The notes: a model not told the origin generated them from the letters alone. Counted from the first letter of the stretch, positions 8,637-18,286 are shown. The stretch is DNA of 64,000 bases from UBA1140 sp964573285 (GCA_964573285.1 CAZNJD010000009.1:1-64000); one strand, 5' to 3'. A program made the numbers and translations.

Positions 8637-9374
8637 ATGGGTAGAGCATTTGAATACCGAAAAGCAGCAAAAATGAAAAGATGGGGAACAATGTCAAGAG
8701 TTTTCCCAAAACTAGGAAAAATTATCACTATGGCAGCCAAAGCAGGTAGCCCCGACCCTGATATGAACCCTAGACTTCGTACAGCTATACTCAATGCCAA
8801 AGCCCAAAATATGCCAAAACATAATATCGAAGCAGCTATCAAAAGAGCTATAGGTAAAGATGCTGCAGACATTAAAGAGATACACTATGAAGCCAAAGCT
8901 CCTTATGGAGTACAAATGATTATTGATTGTGCTACAGATAATAGTACAAGAACTGTTGCAAATGTCAAAGCAGCACTAACTAGAAATAAAGCAGAGATGC
9001 TAACCTCTGGGGCATTAAACTTTATGTTTACAAAAAAATCAGTTTTTACATTTGATAAAAAAGATAATATGGATATAGAAGAGTTAGAACTAGAACTTAT
9101 TGATTACGGTCTTGAAGAGATAGAAGAGGATATAGAACCACACGATAATGGAGATGATAAAGATATTATAAGAGTATTTGGAGAGTTTGAAGCATTTGGT
9201 GAATTATCAAAAGCACTTGAAGAGATGAAAATAGAGGTTAACAAAGCCCAAACACAATATATTGCTAATACCCCTATAGATTTGAATGATAAACAATTAG
9301 AAGAGATAGAAATACTAATAGATAGACTAGAAGATGATGAAGATGTTCAAGCTGTTTATACAAATATAAATTAA
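8637..9374 (+). CDS. YebC/PmpR family regulator
   Basis: YebC/PmpR proteins are cytosolic. They have been described as transcriptional regulators and, in recent work, as factors acting at stalled ribosomes. The 245-residue sequence opens with the family signature MGRAFEYRKAAKMKRWG and has PDMNPRLRTAILNAKAQNMPKHNIEAAIKRA near residue 40. The GPYG-like motif appears as APYGVQMIIDCATDN, and the acidic C-terminal half is typical. The gene has its own -10 box and a good AAGGA ribosome site. Its stop overlaps by 3 bases the stop of the convergent gene at 9371-10282. Confidence 0.95.
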   Translation: MGRAFEYRKAAKMKRWGTMSRVFPKLGKIITMAAKAGSPDPDMNPRLRTAILNAKAQNMPKHNIEAAIKRAIGKDAADIKEIHYEAKAPYGVQMIIDCATDNSTRTVANVKAALTRNKAEMLTSGALNFMFTKKSVFTFDKKDNMDIEELELELIDYGLEEIEEDIEPHDNGDDKDIIRVFGEFEAFGELSKALEEMKIEVNKAQTQYIANTPIDLNDKQLEEIEILIDRLEDDEDVQAVYTNIN

Positions 9375-10282
9375 TCTTTTCTAAATACAACTCCTAAATT
9401 AAACATAACTCTCAATGATGCACGATAGTTATGTTCATGTCTCCATAAAACAGATGGAGATACTTCATAATATATCCAATTTTTATAAAACATCTCATAA
9501 TATTTAGTAAAAACTTCAGGATAAACAATATCATATCTACCATGCCTAAAAGAGCTATAAAATGACATACCAGTAGATAGTTCTCGTTTTTCCCCTAAAA
9601 GCTTTCTACCTGCTAAACGAGTTATAAGCTCATTATTATCTCTATCACTTTTATATCGAAAAATATTTTCAAATATCATATATAAATTATTATTCATTGT
9701 ATCCATACGCTTAATAGATGCTATCTCTTCATAATTCAAATCATCAAAAATACGAAAACGATTGTGAAATACAACTGTTTTTAAATTATCATTTATCAAT
9801 ACTCTATTAAGTTTCATACTCAAAAATGGATGCAAAAAAGATTTTCTAAATCTTGTACCTAGTAATAATTTAGTATTAAATTGTTTAATCATATTATCAG
9901 AAATCTCAACTTTTAAAGTATAGTTCATATTTTGAATTTTTTTCTCATTTTCCAAAGTTACACCATCATTGAGTAAATCATCACTTTGTGTATCTTCAAA
10001 AATTAAACGCATATGTTTTTGAAGTTTTGGCAGACTTAAATGTAAACGAAGTCTCAAAGCATATTCAGATTTTCTTTCACTCTCGATAGCATAAGAGGTT
10101 TTGAATTCAGCTCGGGTTGTACTACCTGTACTGCCTCCTTCAATAAAATAGTTATCTATATTATCACTACTATTTACTAAAATATTACATAAACTTTTAT
10201 GATATTCATCAAGTATTGTAGTATTAAAATCAGAATATAACGATAATGATAAGAGTATGAGATAAAACATATATTTAAACAT
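9371..10282 (-). CDS. Hypothetical exported protein, probable outer-membrane barrel
   Basis: I do not recognise a family. The 303-residue product starts with a signal-peptide-like segment (KYMFYLILLSLSLYSD). It continues as alternating charged/hydrophobic strands such as YALRLRLHLSLPKL, NYTLKVEIS, FRHGRYDIVY and ASLRVMFNLGVVF, the pattern expected of an outer-membrane beta-barrel. Short polar turns separate these strands and there is no enzyme motif. It is monocistronic, convergent with yebC, and preceded by a 286-base AT-rich gap shared with the divergent lipoprotein gene. Codon use matches the surroundings. The barrel assignment is inference from sequence pattern. Confidence 0.7.
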   Translation of the reverse strand: MFKYMFYLILLSLSLYSDFNTTILDEYHKSLCNILVNSSDNIDNYFIEGGSTGSTTRAEFKTSYAIESERKSEYALRLRLHLSLPKLQKHMRLIFEDTQSDDLLNDGVTLENEKKIQNMNYTLKVEISDNMIKQFNTKLLLGTRFRKSFLHPFLSMKLNRVLINDNLKTVVFHNRFRIFDDLNYEEIASIKRMDTMNNNLYMIFENIFRYKSDRDNNELITRLAGRKLLGEKRELSTGMSFYSSFRHGRYDIVYPEVFTKYYEMFYKNWIYYEVSPSVLWRHEHNYRASLRVMFNLGVVFRKD

Positions 10283-10568
10283 ACTATTATTATAGTATAT
10301 TACTCTTTTTTATAATAGAAAAATTGCTATAAAAATATAAAAAATTTAAAAATTTATTGTTTATATAACAGAATTAAATTCTCAATAAATATTTTTATAT
10401 AAAATTTAATTTTAAGTGTTTAATTTTAATTATTTCTTAAAATTATAGAAAATAAAGTTGTATTCATTTTAACCATTACTATAATTTATTAGATGAATAT
10501 ATTTTGTCATTCAAAGTTATAGTATAAAAACATGCTATAATAAACCTGAAAAAAGAAAAGGATGAGAG
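10283..10568. other. AT-rich divergent intergenic region
   Basis: About 290 bases, almost entirely A and T, separating the leftward barrel-like gene from the rightward lipoprotein gene. Apart from an extended -10 element near its right end, I see no open frame, tRNA-like fold or long repeat. Confidence 0.6.
10533..10541 (+). promoter_or_regulatory. Extended -10 promoter for the lipoprotein hydrolase gene
   Basis: TGCTATAAT, a consensus extended -10 element, ends 27 bases upstream of the ATG at 10569. An AAAAGGATGAGAG ribosome-binding region lies just before the start codon. Confidence 0.6.
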
Positions 10569-12005
10569 ATGAAATATAAACAACTGATACTTATGATAAT
10601 ACTAATTATATTTACTGCATGTGGTAATGGTAATGGAGATAATACTATATCTATCCCCAAAAATGTACTAGATAAAAATAGCTCATTTAAACATGCTTCC
10701 AAAACAGTAACCATATATGTTCATGGCTTTAAACAAGATGGATATTACCGTGACACTATATATGGAGATGTGTATGATAGTAATTTCACTACAAAATTAA
10801 GGGATTTTACAGACTTACCATCTCTATCTAATTATGATAAAGAAAATTTCTCAAATATTATTACAGGTGTAGAGTATTATGGAAATCAATCACCAAGTTA
10901 CTATACACAAGCAGATATAGATGATATAAATAGCTCAATAAATGGAATTCCTAGATATGCTCTAGTTGTAGCTAAATTTACTAAATATATTTTGGAGCAA
11001 ACAGGAGCTACCAAAGCCAATATAATTAGTGTCAGTATGGGGTCACTTATCACAAGATATATGATAGAAAAAAATATAGAAAATCTAGCATCAGATAAGA
11101 AAATAGAAAAATGGATGACAGCAGAAGGTGTTTTGAGAGGAAACTATGCTCTAAGCAAAATTGATGAGATAAATATAGAGTATATCAAAAATAGTATTAA
11201 CTCATTTTTTCAAAACTCTCCAGAGACACAACAGATGAAATATGAATGGATAACTTCCAATTTAACAACAAATAGAAATGGTATGAGTAGCCCATATTAC
11301 AACGATATTTTAATAGGTCAAATTAGCTTAACAGATAGTGATAAAGATGATGGAGTAGGACTTAAATATATCCTCTCAACACATGGAGGTTTCCAGCCAA
11401 ATGATGGGTATCAACTTGTCAAAGATACATATTTTCAAGAGGTTGATAATGCAATCGAAGTACCATCACATACACTCATACATACCGACCATGTAAGTAT
11501 CAATGACAATGATAGCGTATTTGCCTCTTTATCAGCATTTTTAGAAACAAAAAAACGGGTTAGAATTACACTTATTGATGCTACTGTAGATAAGTTGCAT
11601 GAAGATATTGTGCCAACTATAAATGAAAAAGCAGAGATTGTTTTTGCAAATCAAATATACTCACCGAAGGCTATAGAGAAATTTAATATCACAGCACCTA
11701 TATCTCAAAGAGTTTATGATAGTGGCACACTACCTATTTATCATTTTAAAGATAGACATAAACAAAAACAGACTAATCAAATCTTATTTGATGACTTTGT
11801 ACTAGATAGTGAAACTAAAGTTCAAATAGAAATAGAAGGATATGAGATAGATAGAAGTACCAAATATGATATAGATGAGTTGGCTGTAAAATCCAAAGAG
11901 TCGCTTGGTAGAACCACAATATCTATAGATTTAGTGGATGGAGTCTATCCTATTATATCAGATGATTGGAGTGGGCATATTCAGGTAGAAGTTATTGAAA
12001 TGTAG
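10569..12005 (+). CDS. Lipoprotein alpha/beta hydrolase (putative lipase/esterase)
   Basis: A 478-residue predicted lipoprotein. The signal peptide ends in the lipobox FTAC (Cys at residue 18), so the mature protein is lipid-anchored in the envelope. The sequence VTIYVHGFKQDGYY near residue 45 is a typical oxyanion-hole segment of alpha/beta hydrolases. Near residue 156, NIISVSMGSLITRYM carries the nucleophile-elbow pattern, with Ser in place of the first Gly of GxSxG. A late HTDH is a candidate catalytic His. The last 150 residues have beta-sandwich character. Substrate is unknown. The gene has its own promoter and converges on the ABC-F gene. Confidence 0.75.
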   Translation: MKYKQLILMIILIIFTACGNGNGDNTISIPKNVLDKNSSFKHASKTVTIYVHGFKQDGYYRDTIYGDVYDSNFTTKLRDFTDLPSLSNYDKENFSNIITGVEYYGNQSPSYYTQADIDDINSSINGIPRYALVVAKFTKYILEQTGATKANIISVSMGSLITRYMIEKNIENLASDKKIEKWMTAEGVLRGNYALSKIDEINIEYIKNSINSFFQNSPETQQMKYEWITSNLTTNRNGMSSPYYNDILIGQISLTDSDKDDGVGLKYILSTHGGFQPNDGYQLVKDTYFQEVDNAIEVPSHTLIHTDHVSINDNDSVFASLSAFLETKKRVRITLIDATVDKLHEDIVPTINEKAEIVFANQIYSPKAIEKFNITAPISQRVYDSGTLPIYHFKDRHKQKQTNQILFDDFVLDSETKVQIEIEGYEIDRSTKYDIDELAVKSKESLGRTTISIDLVDGVYPIISDDWSGHIQVEVIEM

Positions 12006-12019
12006 GGATTTATCCTACA
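12001..12019. terminator. Small hairpin at the end of the lipoprotein gene
   Basis: TGTAGG and CCTACA form a 6-bp stem, extendable with a bulge, that includes the stop codon of the rightward gene and fills the 20-base gap to the convergent ABC-F gene. There is no strong T tract, so it is a weak or shared terminator at best. Confidence 0.35.
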
Positions 12020-12025
12020 CTTCTA

Positions 12026-13618
12026 CTACTCATGTTCAGCAACAAATGCTTCATAATCTCCCTCAAAATCAATAATAGAACCATCTTCATTAATCTTAAT
12101 AATACGATTAGCAAAAGCATCAATTAACTCTCTATCGTGTGATACACAAATTACTCCACCTTGATAGTTGTGCAATGCTTCTCCAAGGGCTACAATAGCT
12201 TCCAAATCCAGATGATTGTTTGGTTCGTCAAGAACTAAAAAGTTTGCACTATCCATCATCATTTTACTTAGCATTACACGGTGTTTCTCTCCACCTGAAC
12301 AGCTATCAACTGCTTTGCTTTGCTCTTCTCCAGAAAATAACATTCTACCTAGACATTTACGAATTTCATCAATATGCCATTTTGGGTCATATCCTTGTAT
12401 CCATGAATATAGTGTCTCACTTCCAGCTACTATATCTGTTGTATTTTGAGGGAAATATGTTGTAGTTATAGTTTGTCCCCAGTTAAATGTTCCACTATCT
12501 TGTTTTATCTCTTCCATTATTATATTTAGAAGTGTTGATTTTCCTACACCATTACCACCAATTATGGCTATTTTGTCACCTTTTTCTATTTTGAATGATA
12601 TATCTGAGAATACCTCTTTATCATCATAAGATTTGGCTAAATGAGATACTTCAAGCACCTCATTACCTATATCTCTATGAGGTTTAAACATAATAGATGG
12701 GTCTCTTCTTGATGATAATTTTATCTCATTAATATCCAATTTATCTAATTTCTTTTGACGACTTGTTGCCTGTTTAGCTTTGGATGCATTGGCTGAAAAT
12801 CTCTTAATAAATTTCTCTAACTCTTCTTTTTCTCTCATTGCTTTACCATGGTCTGCTTGTGCCTGTGTAGCTATCAAATTTGCTGCAATATACCAATCAT
12901 CATAAGTACCTGTAAACTCACGAATATTTTGAAAATCAAGGTCTAAAATATGTGTTACAACATTATTCAAGAAGTGTCTATCATGAGAAATAACAATCAT
13001 AGTCCCATCATGTCTTTTTAGTTCATTTTCTAACCATGATATTGCTTCAATATCCAAGTTATTGGTAGGCTCATCCAGTAGTAAAATATCAGGTTTAAGA
13101 AATAGAACTTGTGCCAAAAGGATTTTGAATTTATCTCCACCTGTTATTGAACTCATTAACTCACCATGTTGTGATACAGGAAATCCAAGTGCTTCTAATA
13201 GTTTCTCTATTCTTATTTCAGATTCATAAGTTGGGTCTTCATCAGCACATATCATCTCTAGTTCACCCAAACGATTATTTACAGCATCATCTTCAAAATC
13301 ACCTCTCATATAGAGTTCATTTTTCTCTTTTTGAGCATCATAGAGTTTTCTATTACCATATAAGACTGCATCTCTTAGTGTAAAATCTTCAAAAGCATAC
13401 TGATTTTGACTCAATACACCCATTTTTAAATTAGGTTGAATTTGAACCTCTCCATCTGTTGGTTCAATCTCACCTGAAAGTATTTTGAGAAATGTTGATT
13501 TACCTGCTCCATTAGCTCCTATAAGACCATATCTCTTTCCAGCATCTAGTGTAATACTTATTTTATCAAAAAGTACTCTTTTACCATATCTTTGTACTAT
13601 ATTTACTGTGCTTAACAC
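12026..13618 (-). CDS. ABC-F family ATPase (YbiT-like)
   Basis: A soluble protein with two fused ABC ATPase domains and no membrane segment, 530 residues, as in the ABC-F group that acts on the ribosome during translation. Domain 1 has Walker A GLIGANGAGKST near residue 32 and signature ITGGDKFK. Domain 2 has GGNGVGKST near residue 352 and signature CSGGEKHRVML. The linker around 240-310 is the long charged helical P-site tip region. The start is GTG at 13618, 6 bases after a GGA-type ribosome site. YbiT is the closest E. coli subgroup I can suggest from length and linker. Antibiotic-resistance ABC-F members are less likely. Confidence 0.9.
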   Translation of the reverse strand: MLSTVNIVQRYGKRVLFDKISITLDAGKRYGLIGANGAGKSTFLKILSGEIEPTDGEVQIQPNLKMGVLSQNQYAFEDFTLRDAVLYGNRKLYDAQKEKNELYMRGDFEDDAVNNRLGELEMICADEDPTYESEIRIEKLLEALGFPVSQHGELMSSITGGDKFKILLAQVLFLKPDILLLDEPTNNLDIEAISWLENELKRHDGTMIVISHDRHFLNNVVTHILDLDFQNIREFTGTYDDWYIAANLIATQAQADHGKAMREKEELEKFIKRFSANASKAKQATSRQKKLDKLDINEIKLSSRRDPSIMFKPHRDIGNEVLEVSHLAKSYDDKEVFSDISFKIEKGDKIAIIGGNGVGKSTLLNIIMEEIKQDSGTFNWGQTITTTYFPQNTTDIVAGSETLYSWIQGYDPKWHIDEIRKCLGRMLFSGEEQSKAVDSCSGGEKHRVMLSKMMMDSANFLVLDEPNNHLDLEAIVALGEALHNYQGGVICVSHDRELIDAFANRIIKINEDGSIIDFEGDYEAFVAEHE

Positions 13619-13700
13619 TTATATTTCCTTATTATTTATTATAATTATTTTTGGGAATTTTAGCATAATATTTTATGTTTTGAGTTATATCGAAAAGAGA

Positions 13701-15548
13701 TTATCCCTCGATATAATTTTTGAGTTTTCGCCCAACTCTAGGGTGCTTAAGTTTTTTGATAGCAGAAGATTCTATCTGTCTAACTCTCTCTCTAGTTACA
13801 CTTAACTCTCGTCCTATCTCTTCTAGTGTTCTATCACTCTCATCATTGAGAAGCCCAAAACGCATTCTGATTACTGCTTTTTCTCTCTCATTTAATTGGT
13901 CTAATACCTCATCAATTTGATTATTTAGGTCATCTTTGAGTACTGCATCTGATGGACTAACTGTTGATTTATCTTCAATAAAGTCACCAAATCTACCATC
14001 ATCTTCATCTCCTACAGGAGTTTCTAAACTTACTGGCTCTTTAGTTATTTTGATAACATTTTTGACTTTATCAACTGATAATCCGACTTCTCTAGCAATA
14101 GTATCCAAATCAGGCTCTTTTCCTGATTCTTGAAGGTTTTTACGAATAATCTTGTTAATTCTATTTATAGTCTCAATCATATGAATTGGAATTCTAATAG
14201 TTCGTGCTTGGTCAGCAATAGCTCTTGATATAGCTTGACGAATCCACCATGTTGCATAGGTAGAGAATTTATATCCTTTTTTATACTCAAACTTATCAAC
14301 TGCTTTCATTAGACCTATATTACCCTCTTGGATAAGGTCAAGAAACGGTAAGCCACGGTTAGTATATCGTTTTGCAATAGATACAACTAATCTAAGATTT
14401 GATTTTGCCATTCGCGTTTTTGCTTTTTCACTTTTTGCTTTACCTCTTCTAATTTGACCTAAAATCTCTGCTAATTTCTCAGGGTCAAGGTCAAAACTAT
14501 CTTTACTTGCTTCTCTAGTTTCAAAAAGTTTTTTGATTTCAACATAAGTACTCACCATTGTAGTCTCTGGTACAGAATCTGTTATATCCTCTTTATCCAT
14601 ATCCAAGATACTTCCTAATATCTTTTGGTGATTTATTTTTAGTGTATCATTAAACAGTGGAAGTTTATACTCTAATCTTTTTAACTCTTTTTCAAATCCA
14701 TCATCACTTTTTAGAGCAGTTTCCATAGCTTTTACTAATTCATTAATCAATTTAGATGTAGGACCTAAATCAATCAATGATAGTTTGAGAAGCTGTTTTT
14801 TAAATGCAACTTTCATATTTTCATGCATTATCTTCTCTTTATTCGTTTCTGTTTCGAGAATAGCTTCTAACTCATCTTGGGCTTTTAACCACTCTTTTTT
14901 AGCTTTTTCTAATGCTTTAAAGCTATCAACTACTTGTTTAACTCGCTTATCAACCTTTTTTACAGGTTTAACAGGCTCTTCACCATCTTCTATAGTAGTA
15001 TCTTCTACCTCTTCCTCTTTTTCATCTTCAAAACTTTTAAAAAGCTCTTTTACTCTTCGTTCTCGATTTAAGAGTGGCTCTTTATAATTTAAAATATAAT
15101 CAATCAAATAAGGAACAGAACAGATAGCATCCAAAATAATATCTTCTCCAGCCTCTATCTCACGACTTAGATATACCTCTTCTTCTTTGGTAAGAAGTGG
15201 AATTTTACCCATCTCACGAAGATACATTCTTACAGGACTATCAGAACGACTCCACTCCAAAAGCTCTTTCTCTTTGAGAAAATCAAACTCCTCTTCATTA
15301 TCCTCCATTGCATGTTTTCTTGCTAATGCAATTCTCTTTTTCTCTTTTTCAAAAAGATATTTAGCATATTCTGAAGATGAAACAACTTTTATCTTATGTT
15401 TTTGAGATAGTTTTAAAATTTTTCTTGATTGTACAAGTGTGGGTTGTCTTTCAAATTCTCTTGCGATGTCTTCAAAAGTTAGAATATCAGATTTCTTACA
15501 TGAATTAAAAATTTCATCTAATTTTTTATTAATATCTTTGGCAGCCAA
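13701..15548 (-). CDS. rpoD: Primary sigma factor (sigma-70)
   Basis: The housekeeping sigma factor that directs RNA polymerase to most promoters, 615 residues. Region 1.1 occupies the N terminus and region 1.2 has SPVRMYLREMGKIPLLT near residue 105. A charged non-conserved insert (about 170-330) follows. Regions 2.1-2.4 include NLRLVVSIAKRYTNRGL and YKFSTYATWWIRQAI. The region 4 helix-turn-helix is RTLEEIGRELSVTRERVRQIE near the C terminus. Translation appears to begin at TTG (15548), 6 bases after a perfect AAGGAG. No ATG nearby gives the conserved N terminus. Two TATAAT-like boxes lie upstream. Confidence 0.96.
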   Translation of the reverse strand: MAAKDINKKLDEIFNSCKKSDILTFEDIAREFERQPTLVQSRKILKLSQKHKIKVVSSSEYAKYLFEKEKKRIALARKHAMEDNEEEFDFLKEKELLEWSRSDSPVRMYLREMGKIPLLTKEEEVYLSREIEAGEDIILDAICSVPYLIDYILNYKEPLLNRERRVKELFKSFEDEKEEEVEDTTIEDGEEPVKPVKKVDKRVKQVVDSFKALEKAKKEWLKAQDELEAILETETNKEKIMHENMKVAFKKQLLKLSLIDLGPTSKLINELVKAMETALKSDDGFEKELKRLEYKLPLFNDTLKINHQKILGSILDMDKEDITDSVPETTMVSTYVEIKKLFETREASKDSFDLDPEKLAEILGQIRRGKAKSEKAKTRMAKSNLRLVVSIAKRYTNRGLPFLDLIQEGNIGLMKAVDKFEYKKGYKFSTYATWWIRQAISRAIADQARTIRIPIHMIETINRINKIIRKNLQESGKEPDLDTIAREVGLSVDKVKNVIKITKEPVSLETPVGDEDDGRFGDFIEDKSTVSPSDAVLKDDLNNQIDEVLDQLNEREKAVIRMRFGLLNDESDRTLEEIGRELSVTRERVRQIESSAIKKLKHPRVGRKLKNYIEG

Positions 15549-15582
15549 AAGCGACTCCTTATTAAAATTATAATTGGTGGTT

Positions 15583-15588
15583 ATTATA
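15583..15588 (-). promoter_or_regulatory. Putative -10 box for rpoD
   Basis: Read leftward, TATAAT lies about 35 bases upstream of the rpoD start, within TGCTAATATAAT. A second TATAAT copy at 15567-15572 is too close to the ribosome site to be the main promoter. Confidence 0.4.
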
Positions 15589-15670
15589 TTAGCACGGTTT
15601 TTAGAGTGGATTATACCGAAATATCTATTAATTTTTTATTAAAATTACTTAAACTTACTATTTTATAGTA

Positions 15671-16258
15671 CTAAGTGAGTATTTTTTCCTCTTTATTATT
15701 AAGCAATAAAATCATATTATTTGGCTGTTTTAAACTTAAGGTTATATTTTTATTATAATTGCAATAAACTCCTCTAATAGTCCTATTGACCATCTCGTGA
15801 GCTACTACTATCACTTTTTTTTCATTTTTTATATCATCTAAAAAATCTTTGACTCTATATTTTACTAAAATATATGACTCACCGTTTTCTATTTTATATG
15901 ACCATTTATCTGCTTCTCTATCTTGAAACTCTTGTCTATTCATCATATCTTCTCTCTTTTTACCCTCGAAAATTCCATAATTAAACTCTATAATTCTATT
16001 ATCAAATATAATACTATCTGTGTTAATTCCTAATTCCCTACATATTATCAAAGCTGTATCTCTAGCCCTCCCTAATGGTGAGGAAAAGATTTTAATATTC
16101 TCCATATTTTCTATATTTTTTCTAAGTTTTAATGCATTCTCCTTAGCTTGTAGCTCTCCTTTTTTTGTTAAAGGTGAATTTAATCTACCCTGAAAACGAC
16201 CCTCCTCATTCCATATAGTTTGACCATGTCGGACTAATATAATAGTAGGATAATTCAT
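15671..16258 (-). CDS. Histidine phosphatase family protein
   Basis: A member of the phosphoglycerate-mutase-like histidine phosphatase superfamily, about 195 residues. The phosphorylated His sits in ILVRHGQTIWNEEGRFQGRLNSPLT at the N terminus. The second catalytic His is in VVAHEMVNRTIRG, and Arg/Glu partners are in SSPLGRARDTA. Relatives act on sugar phosphates, phosphoserine or alpha-ribazole phosphate, and the sequence does not tell which. The start at 16258 puts the RHG motif in its usual place. The ATG at 16264, overlapping the upstream stop as ATGA, is an alternative. It follows the DedA-family gene without a gap and is likely cotranscribed with it. Confidence 0.85.
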   Translation of the reverse strand: MNYPTIILVRHGQTIWNEEGRFQGRLNSPLTKKGELQAKENALKLRKNIENMENIKIFSSPLGRARDTALIICRELGINTDSIIFDNRIIEFNYGIFEGKKREDMMNRQEFQDREADKWSYKIENGESYILVKYRVKDFLDDIKNEKKVIVVAHEMVNRTIRGVYCNYNKNITLSLKQPNNMILLLNNKEEKILT

Positions 16259-16260
16259 TA

Positions 16261-16821
16261 TCATCTCTTTTTGGTTAGATGTTCCATACCATACCATATA
16301 GCACCAATTATAGAAAAGAGAACTACAAATGGAACCCAAGGATAAGTTTTGAATGACTCAAATAGGGATTTGATAGTTCCACCTGCATAAAAAGATACCA
16401 ACATAATAACAGTTACAAAAAATATAGAAGCAAAAATATTATAAAAACCAAACTTTTTAAAATCATATCGAGAGAGTGCCATAGAGATAGGAACTAAAGT
16501 TTTAATACCATATAGAAACTTTTGTATAAATATAGCCAAAATTCCATATTTTCGCATAATAAGTGTAGAGAGTGCAATTTTTCGTTTATGTTTTTGGAAA
16601 TATGGTTTTATATCTTCTTTATGATATTTGCCCAAATAGAATAGAAACATATCTCCTATATAGTTAAAAACTATAGCAATAACCAAAGAGACAAATAGGT
16701 TCATCTCGCCCATATATGATAAAACTCCAGCAGCAGCCACTACCACAAGTGAGCCACCAAATGAGAAAAATGCTAGGGCTAGATAACCCCAAGTGCTTAA
16801 TGATGTGAGTGTATCTTCCAA
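16261..16821 (-). CDS. DedA family membrane protein
   Basis: A 186-residue polytopic inner-membrane protein of the DedA (SNARE-associated/VTT) family, whose members flip or transport lipids such as undecaprenyl phosphate and phosphatidylethanolamine. Conserved features are GYLALAFFSFGGSLVVVAAAG near the N terminus and NYIGDMFLFYLGKYHKE. The family core FIQKFLYGIKTLVPISMALSRYDFKKFGFYN lies near residue 113. The predicted start is TTG at 16821, 8 bases after AAAAAGG. It is the first gene of a two-gene unit with the histidine phosphatase. Together with uppP nearby this could serve envelope lipid recycling, which is inference. Confidence 0.88.
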   Translation of the reverse strand: MEDTLTSLSTWGYLALAFFSFGGSLVVVAAAGVLSYMGEMNLFVSLVIAIVFNYIGDMFLFYLGKYHKEDIKPYFQKHKRKIALSTLIMRKYGILAIFIQKFLYGIKTLVPISMALSRYDFKKFGFYNIFASIFFVTVIMLVSFYAGGTIKSLFESFKTYPWVPFVVLFSIIGAIWYGMEHLTKKR

Positions 16822-16882
16822 ATAAAATACCTTTTTAAATTTTTTTAGATAAAATTATATCCAATTATTAGTTAGGATATAT

Positions 16883-17818
16883 ATGTTTAAACAATTTTGC
16901 AAAAAACTTCAAAGTGATGAGCCTTTTATTACTATAGAGATAACACCCCCTCATGGTGCATCTATAAAAGGTATTTTAGAAGATATCAAAAAATTAGGGC
17001 TAGATAAAAAGGTAGCTGGATTTTCAGTAACAGATAATCCATTAGCCAAACTAAAAATGTGTGCTACATTATCAGCAATACAGGTACAACAATCATTTAA
17101 TAAACCAGCTATTTTAACAATGAGTATGAGAGATAAAAATAAACTTTCACTTCAATCTACTCTTTTGGGTGCAAATGATTTTGATATACGAACTATATTA
17201 GCTCTCACAGGTGACCCTGCTAAACTATCAGACCAACCAGAGGTCAAAGGGGTACTAGAGAGAGACTCTACACTATTACTTAGTATCATATATCATCTCA
17301 ATAATGGAGTAGATTATAGTAACAAAGAGTTAAAACCAAAACCAAAACCAATCTATCCCTTTGCAGTATCAAACGCCTATGCCAAAGATATGAACCGTAT
17401 AAAAAAACGAATAGTCAAAAAGCTAAACTATGGAGCTAGAGGAATTATTACTCAACCCGTATATGATATAGAAAATGCCAAAGAGCTTATAGAGATATTC
17501 AATGAAGCAAAAGAGGAGAGTATCAGAGAAACAGCCAAAGAGGCAGAATTAATCTTGGGGCAATTTCCTGTAGTAAGAGCTAGAACAACTAATTTTATAT
17601 CAGATAAAGTCCCAGGAATTACAGTACCCAAAGATATTATAGATGAGATGAACTTAGCATCTATGGATGGAGTAGAAAAAGAACAAGAGGTAGGGTTTGC
17701 ACTATCCAAAAAGATATTTGATGAGATTATGGATATTCACCCCAAAGTTCATCTAATGACTCATAATCGGTTTGATTTATGTGCTGGGCTTATAGAACCA
17801 ATTAATTATAAAATATAA
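16883..17818 (+). CDS. Methylenetetrahydrofolate reductase family protein
   Basis: A TIM-barrel flavoprotein of the MetF family, 311 residues. It opens with PFITIEITPPHGASIKGILEDIKKL (substrate Glu in the first strand). It has ILALTGDPAKLSD near residue 115, the NADH/folate-binding region, and RGIITQPVYD near residue 190, all family landmarks. The expected role is reduction of 5,10-methylene-THF to 5-methyl-THF, which the MetH encoded at 32507-36013 would use. The gene is divergent from the DedA gene and monocistronic. Divergence from E. coli MetF is considerable, so a related folate-dependent reductase remains possible. Confidence 0.82.
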   Translation: MFKQFCKKLQSDEPFITIEITPPHGASIKGILEDIKKLGLDKKVAGFSVTDNPLAKLKMCATLSAIQVQQSFNKPAILTMSMRDKNKLSLQSTLLGANDFDIRTILALTGDPAKLSDQPEVKGVLERDSTLLLSIIYHLNNGVDYSNKELKPKPKPIYPFAVSNAYAKDMNRIKKRIVKKLNYGARGIITQPVYDIENAKELIEIFNEAKEESIRETAKEAELILGQFPVVRARTTNFISDKVPGITVPKDIIDEMNLASMDGVEKEQEVGFALSKKIFDEIMDIHPKVHLMTHNRFDLCAGLIEPINYKI

Positions 17819-17882
17819 TTTTTTGGGATAGAATAAAAGATGCTTAAAATAGATGCTAAGAGTCATTAAACCAATATAAGGT

Positions 17883-17888
17883 TATAAT
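17883..17888 (+). promoter_or_regulatory. Putative -10 box for the FUN14-lpxB-queH unit
   Basis: TATAAT in GGTTATAATGATAC, 26 bases upstream of the ATG at 17915, followed by an AAAAGG ribosome site. It would drive the tightly overlapped genes from 17915 to 20399. Confidence 0.5.
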
Positions 17889-17914
17889 GATACAAAAATT
17901 TTAAAAGGTTATAT

Positions 17915-18286
17915 ATGAATGACGAATATGCAATAGACTCTTATAATACAGTTAATACAACAGCGACTACAACTCATAATAGTGGTGCTTTTCCATTTTT
18001 GGAGATGGGAACTAGTTTTGTTATTGGTTTAGCGATAGGATATTTCCTCAAAAAAAGCTTTAAATTTCTTTTACTTATTTTAGGATTAGGACTTGTAACC
18101 TTATTTGTACTTGAGTCACAAGGTTATTTCCATGTTAATGATGGAATGATAGAAAATGGTGTCTCTAGTGGTATCGATTCATTTCAAGGTCTAGTAGCAA
18201 TGTTAAAAGATAGACTAAGTAGTATGAAAATAAGTTCTGGTGCTAGTGCTGTTGCTGGTTTTTTTGCTGGTATTAAATTTGGATAA
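17915..18286 (+). CDS. FUN14 domain small membrane protein
   Basis: A 123-residue protein with two or three hydrophobic segments. The first contains GTSFVIGLAIGYFLKKSFKFLLLILGLGLVTLFVLESQGYF (residues 33-72), the FUN14-like pattern of glycine-rich helix, Lys-Lys turn and second helix. A Gly/Ala-rich hydrophobic C terminus (ASAVAGFFAGIKFG) follows. The bacterial role of FUN14 proteins is unknown. Its TAA shares bases with the ATG of lpxB (TAATG), so translation of the two is coupled. Confidence 0.8.
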   Translation: MNDEYAIDSYNTVNTTATTTHNSGAFPFLEMGTSFVIGLAIGYFLKKSFKFLLLILGLGLVTLFVLESQGYFHVNDGMIENGVSSGIDSFQGLVAMLKDRLSSMKISSGASAVAGFFAGIKFG

